NCBI GenBank assembly: GCA_964464035.1
Contig: CAYXEN010000033.1
Span: forward strand, 1-27,241
Direction: 5' to 3'
DNA length: 27,241 nt
DNA from: CAYXEN01 sp964464035
Lineage (GTDB): Bacteria > Krumholzibacteriota > Krumholzibacteriia > WVZY01
Shown here: positions 22,270-27,241 of the stretch, one piece after another
Layout: the number at the start of each line of letters is the position of its first letter
Numbering within the stretch: the first letter of the stretch is position 1
Notes under the pieces: generated by a model
The model's input: only the letters and a program-made list of their open reading frames with translations
Databases searched by the model: none
Told to the model about the DNA's origin: nothing
Position numbers and translations under genes: made by a program

Positions 22270-25023
22270 GTGATGATGAGTAACGGATCCAAAGAATCCA
22301 CCACGGGAAGGCGGGGCAAAAAGAGTTCTCCCGAAATGGGGAAGTACGGCTCCGAGTATCTGCGCAGGAGCTTCCTCGACTTTTTCGCCGCCAAGGGACA
22401 CAAGATGGTGGAGTCCTCGCCCCTCGTGCCCGACGATCCGACCCTCCTCTTCACCTCGGCGGGCATGGTCCAGTTCAAAGCGTACTATTCCGATCCGGAG
22501 TCGGCTCCCTATCCGACGGCCGCCTCGGTCCAGAAGTGCCTGCGGGCCGGAGGCAAACAGAGCGATCTCGAAAACGTGGGAAGGACCCTTCGCCACCACA
22601 CCTTCTTCGAAATGCTGGGCAATTTCAGCTTCGGTGATTACTTCAAGCAGGGTGCGATCGATTATGCATGGGAGTTGATAATAGACGTATGGGAGATGGA
22701 CAGGGAGCGCATTTGGATTTCCGTCTACGAGGACGACGACGAAGCCTACGATCTCTGGTCCCGAAGGATAGGCGTCCCTGCAAAGAGGATCGTGCGCTTG
22801 GGCAAGAAGGACAACTTCTGGGGCCCCGTCGGGGAGACGGGCGTGTGCGGACCTTCCTCCGAGATCTATTGCGACACCGGCCGGTCCCGGGGGTGCGCGA
22901 AGAAAACCTGCCGCCCGGGCTGCGATTGCGATCGCTACATAGAGATCTGGAACCTCGTCTTCCCGCAGTTCTATCTCAATGAGCGGGGAATATACGATCC
23001 TCTTCCCAGGCCGGGCATAGACACGGGCATGGGATTGGAGCGGGTGGCTTTCATATTGCAGCAAGTCGAGGACAATTTTCATACGGACCTCTTTCTCCCC
23101 ATCCGTGAAGCGATCGTGAAAGACCTTCCGCAACTTCGCGGCAAGGCCGAGGCGTCGACCGCGCTCAACGTGTGCGCCGATCACATCCGCGCCCTTTGCT
23201 TCACGATGAGCGAGGGGATCATCCCTTCCAACGAGGGGAGGGGGTACATATTGAGGAGGCTTCTGAGGCGCTCACTGACCAAGATGCATCCTTTCGGTGT
23301 GAAGGAGCCTTTCCTCGCCGGGGCGGTCGATGCCGTCGCCGAAGTGATGGGGGAGAGGTATCCGGAGGTGCGCGAGCGACGAGAGTTCATCAAGAAAGTG
23401 GTGACGGCGGAAGAACAGCGTTTCCTCTCGACGCTCGAACAGGGTCTGAATCGCCTGCGCAACTTGATCGACAAGTGCAAGAAGGATTCGTCTCGCGTGC
23501 TCTCGGGACGGGACGCTTTCGTCCTGTACGACACGTTCGGTTTTCCCCCGGAGCTAACGTCCGAGCTGGCAGTGGAAGCGGGCTTGAGCGTCGACATGAA
23601 CGGCTACGCCGAGGCGATGGCCGAGCAGAAGGAGAAGGGGAGGAGCGTGAGCTTCCACCTCGAAGGATTCGACGCGAAGGACAGGGAGCTCGTCCGGCTC
23701 AAGGAGTTGAAAGAGACGAGCTTCTCGGGATACGATGCGCTGAGTTGCGATTCATCCGTCGTGGCCTTTTCGGTGATCGAAGAGGAGAAAGGCAAGCAAG
23801 GCGGCGCGGCCGGGAAGAAACTGATTGAACTGGTGACAGAGGAGACGGTTTTCTATCCGGAAGGAGGGGGACAGGTCGGCGACAAGGGAGTGATCTCGTG
23901 CGGAGGGGTTTCTTTCCGGGTCCTGGACACCTATCGCTTGAACGGCACGATCGCGCACCTGGCCGTTCTCCCGCCGGACATCGGGGCCGGTTCGGAAGAA
24001 GCCGGCTTGCGGGAGCTCTTCGGCTCCAATGCATGCCGGCTGGACGTAGACCGGGAGCTGAGGAACTCCACGGCGCGCAACCACACGGCGACGCACCTTC
24101 TTCACGCCGCCCTGCGCGAGGTGTTGGGCAAACACGTGGTCCAATCGGGGTCGCTGGTATCCCCGGAGAGGCTGCGCTTCGACTTCAGCCATTTTCAGGC
24201 CTTGTCCCACCGGGAGGTAGAGGCCATCGAGGAATTCGTGAACCGGGCGATCCTCGCCGACATCGAGGTCGTCGCACGGGAGATGCCCTATCGCGAGGCG
24301 TTGAACAGCGGAGTGATGGCCCTCTTCGGCGAAAAGTACGGCGATGTCGTGAGGGTGATAGAAGTTCCCGGCACTTCGCGCGAACTCTGCGGGGGCACGC
24401 ACGTCGAGCGCACGGGCAACATAGGCATGTTTCTCATAAGGCATGAGAGCGCCGTATCGGCGGGCATCAGGAGAATCGAGGCCCTCACGGGTCAAGGGGC
24501 TCTTGCCTATGTCCGCGAGCTGACATCCTCAAGGGAGTCTCTCGCCGGGATCCTGAAAGCCTCGCCGGACGAAATCGAGGAGAGGATCAAGAGCCTCGTC
24601 GACGAAGCCGGGGAGCTGAAACGGAAGACGGCCTCATTGGAGCAACGGATCGTCTCCTGGACGGTGGAGAGGGCGGTGGCCGCGGCTGTGACCGTTTCCG
24701 GGTTGAGCATGGCCAGCCTGGAGATCGAGGGGGACGACATCGCGGTGCTGCGCAGAGCCGGGGACCTGCTGCGCGAGAAGCTGGATCGGGGCATAGGACT
24801 TCTCCTTCTCAGGCATCCCGAGAAACCCATGATGCTCGTCGTCGTATCCGAGAAGCTTCTCGACGAGAAGAAGGTCGATGCGAGGAAGATAGTGGGCCAT
24901 CTTTGCGAAAAGATGTCTCTCAGGGGGGGAGGGAAACCGCACATGGCGCAGGCCGGGTTGAGAGAGGCCGATGAGTTCGGAAAGATCGAGAAACTGGTGA
25001 AGGATTTCATAGGCTCGGCGTAA
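22270..25023 (+). CDS. alaS: Alanyl-tRNA synthetase
   Basis: Predicted 917-residue class II synthetase charging tRNA-Ala, with its own editing domain. Seen: LRRSFLDFFAAKGH (about 31-44), the catalytic core to about 460, a cysteine-rich zinc-type insert (CDTGRSRGCAKKTCRPGCDC) before IEIWNLVF, editing-domain motif HTATH at 605-609 and CGGTH at 707-711 (zinc ligands), and a C-terminal DHHA1 domain with GGGKPHMAQAG. Start is GTG 22270, or ATG 22273 or 22276, which differ by one or two residues; the first 20 or so residues are a poorly conserved extension. It follows recX by 34 bases. The window also holds one substrate, tRNA-Ala(CGC). Confidence 0.96.
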   Translation: MMMSNGSKESTTGRRGKKSSPEMGKYGSEYLRRSFLDFFAAKGHKMVESSPLVPDDPTLLFTSAGMVQFKAYYSDPESAPYPTAASVQKCLRAGGKQSDLENVGRTLRHHTFFEMLGNFSFGDYFKQGAIDYAWELIIDVWEMDRERIWISVYEDDDEAYDLWSRRIGVPAKRIVRLGKKDNFWGPVGETGVCGPSSEIYCDTGRSRGCAKKTCRPGCDCDRYIEIWNLVFPQFYLNERGIYDPLPRPGIDTGMGLERVAFILQQVEDNFHTDLFLPIREAIVKDLPQLRGKAEASTALNVCADHIRALCFTMSEGIIPSNEGRGYILRRLLRRSLTKMHPFGVKEPFLAGAVDAVAEVMGERYPEVRERREFIKKVVTAEEQRFLSTLEQGLNRLRNLIDKCKKDSSRVLSGRDAFVLYDTFGFPPELTSELAVEAGLSVDMNGYAEAMAEQKEKGRSVSFHLEGFDAKDRELVRLKELKETSFSGYDALSCDSSVVAFSVIEEEKGKQGGAAGKKLIELVTEETVFYPEGGGQVGDKGVISCGGVSFRVLDTYRLNGTIAHLAVLPPDIGAGSEEAGLRELFGSNACRLDVDRELRNSTARNHTATHLLHAALREVLGKHVVQSGSLVSPERLRFDFSHFQALSHREVEAIEEFVNRAILADIEVVAREMPYREALNSGVMALFGEKYGDVVRVIEVPGTSRELCGGTHVERTGNIGMFLIRHESAVSAGIRRIEALTGQGALAYVRELTSSRESLAGILKASPDEIEERIKSLVDEAGELKRKTASLEQRIVSWTVERAVAAAVTVSGLSMASLEIEGDDIAVLRRAGDLLREKLDRGIGLLLLRHPEKPMMLVVVSEKLLDEKKVDARKIVGHLCEKMSLRGGGKPHMAQAGLREADEFGKIEKLVKDFIGSA

Positions 25024-25089
25024 GGTCCGAGCGCTTGCACGGAAGGTGGCTGCGTTCCCATGAGAATTCTATCGGAAAGTGGATCGGGC

Positions 25090-26607
25090 ATGGTGAAAAA
25101 GATTCTTGTTTTCGCGCTGGCGATGTGCCTCGTGTTTCAACCCCTGCTCGCTGCGGCCGCGGACGATTTCGCCGAGCAGAGCAAGCCGGACGACAGGGAG
25201 AGACGCGGCGATACCGCCGACCAAACGCAGCAAGAGAAGCAAGGGAAGTGGGATAGACGGGAGAACGCCGAGAATGAATCGCCCTACAGGATCCTCGAAG
25301 GGGAGATAGATCCGGATCAATACGTTCTGGGACCTTTCGACGAGCTTCTCATGATACTGCGCGGGAGCGAAGACAAGGTGGTTCAACTTCGCGTCCTGCC
25401 CGAGGGAAACGTCATCCTGCCCAATGTCGGCCCTTTCAAGGCCGCAGGGATGACGCTGAGCGCCTTCAAGCAAAAACTCGTGGAAACGCTCTCACGATAT
25501 TACCACGGCATCGAGATAGACTGCCAGCTGGCGATACCGAGGATGTTCCGGGTCTACGTCCTCGGCGAAGTGAAGCGGCCCGGCCCGGTCGATCTCCATG
25601 CTCCTTTCCGGATAAGCGCGGCCCTGGACCAGGCGGGAGGAGTCAACGACAACGGCAGCCTGCGGCGCATCGAGCTTCGGGAGGACGGGCGCGTGGTGCG
25701 CAAGGTGGACCTATTCGCGTTCATGCGCCTGGGTCGCGAGAGCGAGAACGTCATCCTCAAGGAGGGGCAGACGATCTACGTTCCTCCTCGCAAGGACGTG
25801 GTGCGCTGTCTCGGCGAAGTCCAGAATCCGGGCGAGTACGAGATCCTGCCCGGTGAGACGGTCGGCGACTTGATCATGTTGAGCGGCGGCTTCCTGCAGA
25901 CCGCTGATACGGACCACATCGTCATCGAATCCTTCGCCGACGACGATGAACTGAAGACGGAAGAGGCGTCTTTCTCGAGTTGCAAGGACAGGAAGCTCGA
26001 CGCAAGGGACGGGATCATGGTTCCGGACAGGATGAGCTACCGGGGCGCTCGTTTCGTGCGGGTCCTGGGAGGCGGTGGGAGAACCGGCATCTTCTACATA
26101 AAGCCGGGGGAGAAGCTGAAGGAATTTCTGTTGAGAGTGGGGAGATTCGAGAAGGATTTCGATCTTTCGCGGGCCGTGTTGGAAAGAAAGGCTGGCGAAG
26201 GCAAACGCGAGTTCATACGCTTCGACATAAATTCGATCTTGAAGGGGGATCCTTCCGGCGAGATCGAACTCGAGAACGAAGACATCATCACTATTCCGTC
26301 GGTGGAGAGCATGGTCTACGTGGGAGGCGAAGTCAAGCAACCGCGAGAGGTTCCCTACTATGCCGGCTTCACGGCGGAGAGGTACATAGGTTTGGCGGGA
26401 GGCCCGACGGAGAACGGCAGTTTCGATCACGTAACGATCTTTTCGATCGAGGGAAAGAAGAGAAAAGGGAAGAGCAATTCCCAGGTCTTGAGGGGAGAGA
26501 CCATCATAGTGGGCAAGAAGATGAGCCGTGTCCTGGCAAGCGCTTTCCTGGGGATCGCCAGCGTTACGGGCCTGGTCATATCCCTTATCGCACTTAGCAA
26601 GAAATAA
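25090..26607 (+). CDS. SLBB-domain polysaccharide export protein (Wza-like)
   Basis: Predicted 505-residue exported protein for outer-membrane export of capsule or exopolysaccharide. Signal peptide MVKKILVFALAMCLVFQPLL then AAAA; no convincing lipobox, unlike Wza. A charged linker of about 60 residues leads to the polysaccharide export domain (DPDQYVLGPFDELLMIL). At least three SLBB-type segments follow: FRVYVLGEVKRPGPVDLH, VRCLGEVQNPGEYEILPGET and MVYVGGEVKQPREVPYYAGF, each followed by a helix and a GG turn (AGGVNDNGS, SGGF, AGGPTENGS). The last about 20 residues are a hydrophobic membrane segment (FLGIASVTGLVISLIALSKK). An in-frame ATG at 25060 would add 10 residues before the signal peptide; 25090 is preferred but not certain. 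A sugar-nucleotide gene follows. Confidence 0.85.
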   Translation: MVKKILVFALAMCLVFQPLLAAAADDFAEQSKPDDRERRGDTADQTQQEKQGKWDRRENAENESPYRILEGEIDPDQYVLGPFDELLMILRGSEDKVVQLRVLPEGNVILPNVGPFKAAGMTLSAFKQKLVETLSRYYHGIEIDCQLAIPRMFRVYVLGEVKRPGPVDLHAPFRISAALDQAGGVNDNGSLRRIELREDGRVVRKVDLFAFMRLGRESENVILKEGQTIYVPPRKDVVRCLGEVQNPGEYEILPGETVGDLIMLSGGFLQTADTDHIVIESFADDDELKTEEASFSSCKDRKLDARDGIMVPDRMSYRGARFVRVLGGGGRTGIFYIKPGEKLKEFLLRVGRFEKDFDLSRAVLERKAGEGKREFIRFDINSILKGDPSGEIELENEDIITIPSVESMVYVGGEVKQPREVPYYAGFTAERYIGLAGGPTENGSFDHVTIFSIEGKKRKGKSNSQVLRGETIIVGKKMSRVLASAFLGIASVTGLVISLIALSKK

Positions 26608-26642
26608 CCGGCAAAGACCGCCTTGACGATGAACGAAAGGAT

Positions 26643-27241
26643 GTGATTGCGATCAAAGCCTTGATTCTGAGCGGCGGCAAGGGGACGAGGCTGAGGCCGA
26701 TAACCCACACGAGCGCCAAGCAACTCGTTCCGATCGCCAACAAGCCGATTCTCTTCTATGGGCTCGAAGCGGTAAAGGCCGCGGGCATCCAGGAAGTGGG
26801 TATCATCGTAGGTGACACCGCCGAGGAAGTGAGGCGAGCGGTCGGCGACGGCGGCGGGTTCGGGCTCAAGGTCACCTACATACGCCAGGAGGCCCCCCTG
26901 GGGCTCGCCCACGCCGTTCGGATATCCGAGGAATTCATCAAGGACGAACCTTTCGTCATGTACCTGGGTGACAACCTCTTGAAGAACGGGATAACCTCTT
27001 TCGTGCGCGAATTCGAATCGGGGGATTTCGACGCGCAGATCCTCCTGGCCAAGGTGCAGAATCCCAGCGAATTCGGCGTCGCCGAGATAAAGGAGGGCAG
27101 GGTCGTCGGGCTCGAAGAGAAACCCAAGAAGCCCAAGAGCGACTACGCCCTCGTAGGCGTATACATGTTTACGAAAAGCATCTTCGAAGCCACGAAGCAC
27201 ATAAAGCCGAGCTTCAGGAACGAGCTGGAGATAACCGACGC
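26643..27241 (+). CDS. RmlA-type glucose-1-phosphate thymidylyltransferase, cut by window end
   Basis: Partial gene, about 199 codons visible, open at the right edge. The product begins with a nucleotidyltransferase signature: KALILSGGKGTRLRPITHTS, then AKQLVPIANKPILFYGLEAV, the Gly-rich/Lys motif of sugar-1-phosphate nucleotidyltransferases. YLGDNLL gives the metal-binding Asp, followed by PSEFGVAEIKEGRVVGLEEKPKKP and YALVGVYMFTKSIFEA. This resembles the long-form RmlA/RffH group (dTDP-glucose synthesis), but other nucleotide or sugar specificities are possible. The start is taken as GTG 26643, although AAAGGA is very close to it; relatives would begin at about 26652 (ATC). It follows the export gene by 35 bases, pointing to a polysaccharide or O-antigen operon. 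Confidence 0.85.
   Translation, partial: MIAIKALILSGGKGTRLRPITHTSAKQLVPIANKPILFYGLEAVKAAGIQEVGIIVGDTAEEVRRAVGDGGGFGLKVTYIRQEAPLGLAHAVRISEEFIKDEPFVMYLGDNLLKNGITSFVREFESGDFDAQILLAKVQNPSEFGVAEIKEGRVVGLEEKPKKPKSDYALVGVYMFTKSIFEATKHIKPSFRNELEITD

Noticed and set aside
1..27241. CRISPR array, transposon or defence island
   Set aside because: No regularly spaced repeats, transposase or known defence domains were seen in any frame.

Overview
The window is about 27 kb of gene-dense, high-GC bacterial chromosome (roughly 60% GC by eye). It reads mostly as conserved housekeeping operons with one accessory insertion. Three features suggest an uncultured lineage of the FCB/candidate-phylum type (for example Krumholzibacteriota or Eisenbacteria): a secreted protein ending in a FlgD/T9SS-like 'NYPNPFNPQT' tail, a Myxococcus-type MglA/MglB pair, and a four-gene 2-oxoacid oxidoreductase operon pointing to low-potential (anaerobic or facultative) metabolism. 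The phylum is an inference; no rRNA is present.

Layout. 128-2847, minus strand: a PiT phosphate permease and its DUF47/PhoU-like partner, plus a PAP2 phosphatase upstream. 2958-7414, plus strand: a strong sigma70-like promoter followed by a pyruvate/2-oxoacid:ferredoxin oxidoreductase operon (gamma, a delta subunit carrying an inserted GltD-like flavoprotein module, alpha, beta). 7449-8549, minus: a GT4 glycosyltransferase, divergent from a putative lipoprotein (8651-9355) that is followed by tadA. 9869-13924: tRNA-Ser(GGA), then a self-contained transcription unit with its own promoter and terminator that encodes two related secreted proteins, then tRNA-Ser(CGA), tRNA-Ala(CGC) and a large Alu-containing SRP RNA. 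14004-17906: dnaX-ybaB-recR followed by mglB-mglA. 17928-25023: pgpA-cinA-thpR, then recA-recX-alaS. 25090-27241: an SLBB polysaccharide-export protein and the start of a long-form RmlA-type sugar-nucleotide transferase, cut by the window end.

How the parts relate. tadA, tRNA-Ser, ffs, dnaX, ybaB and recR form a translation/replication block often seen together in bacteria. Here a 3.6-kb piece with two secreted, mutually homologous proteins lies between two serine tRNA genes that share a near-identical 3' half. The recA region keeps the familiar pgpA/cinA/thpR/recA/recX/alaS order. The right end opens a surface-polysaccharide region.

Most worth a second look: the paired secreted-protein cassette between the tRNA-Ser genes; the PorD subunit split by a flavoprotein module; a canonical A_AAA_AAG slippery heptamer at the gamma/tau boundary of dnaX; and several promoters placed so that transcription should begin almost at the start codon or at the tRNA 5' end. 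No CRISPR array, transposase, integrase or recognisable defence system was found.
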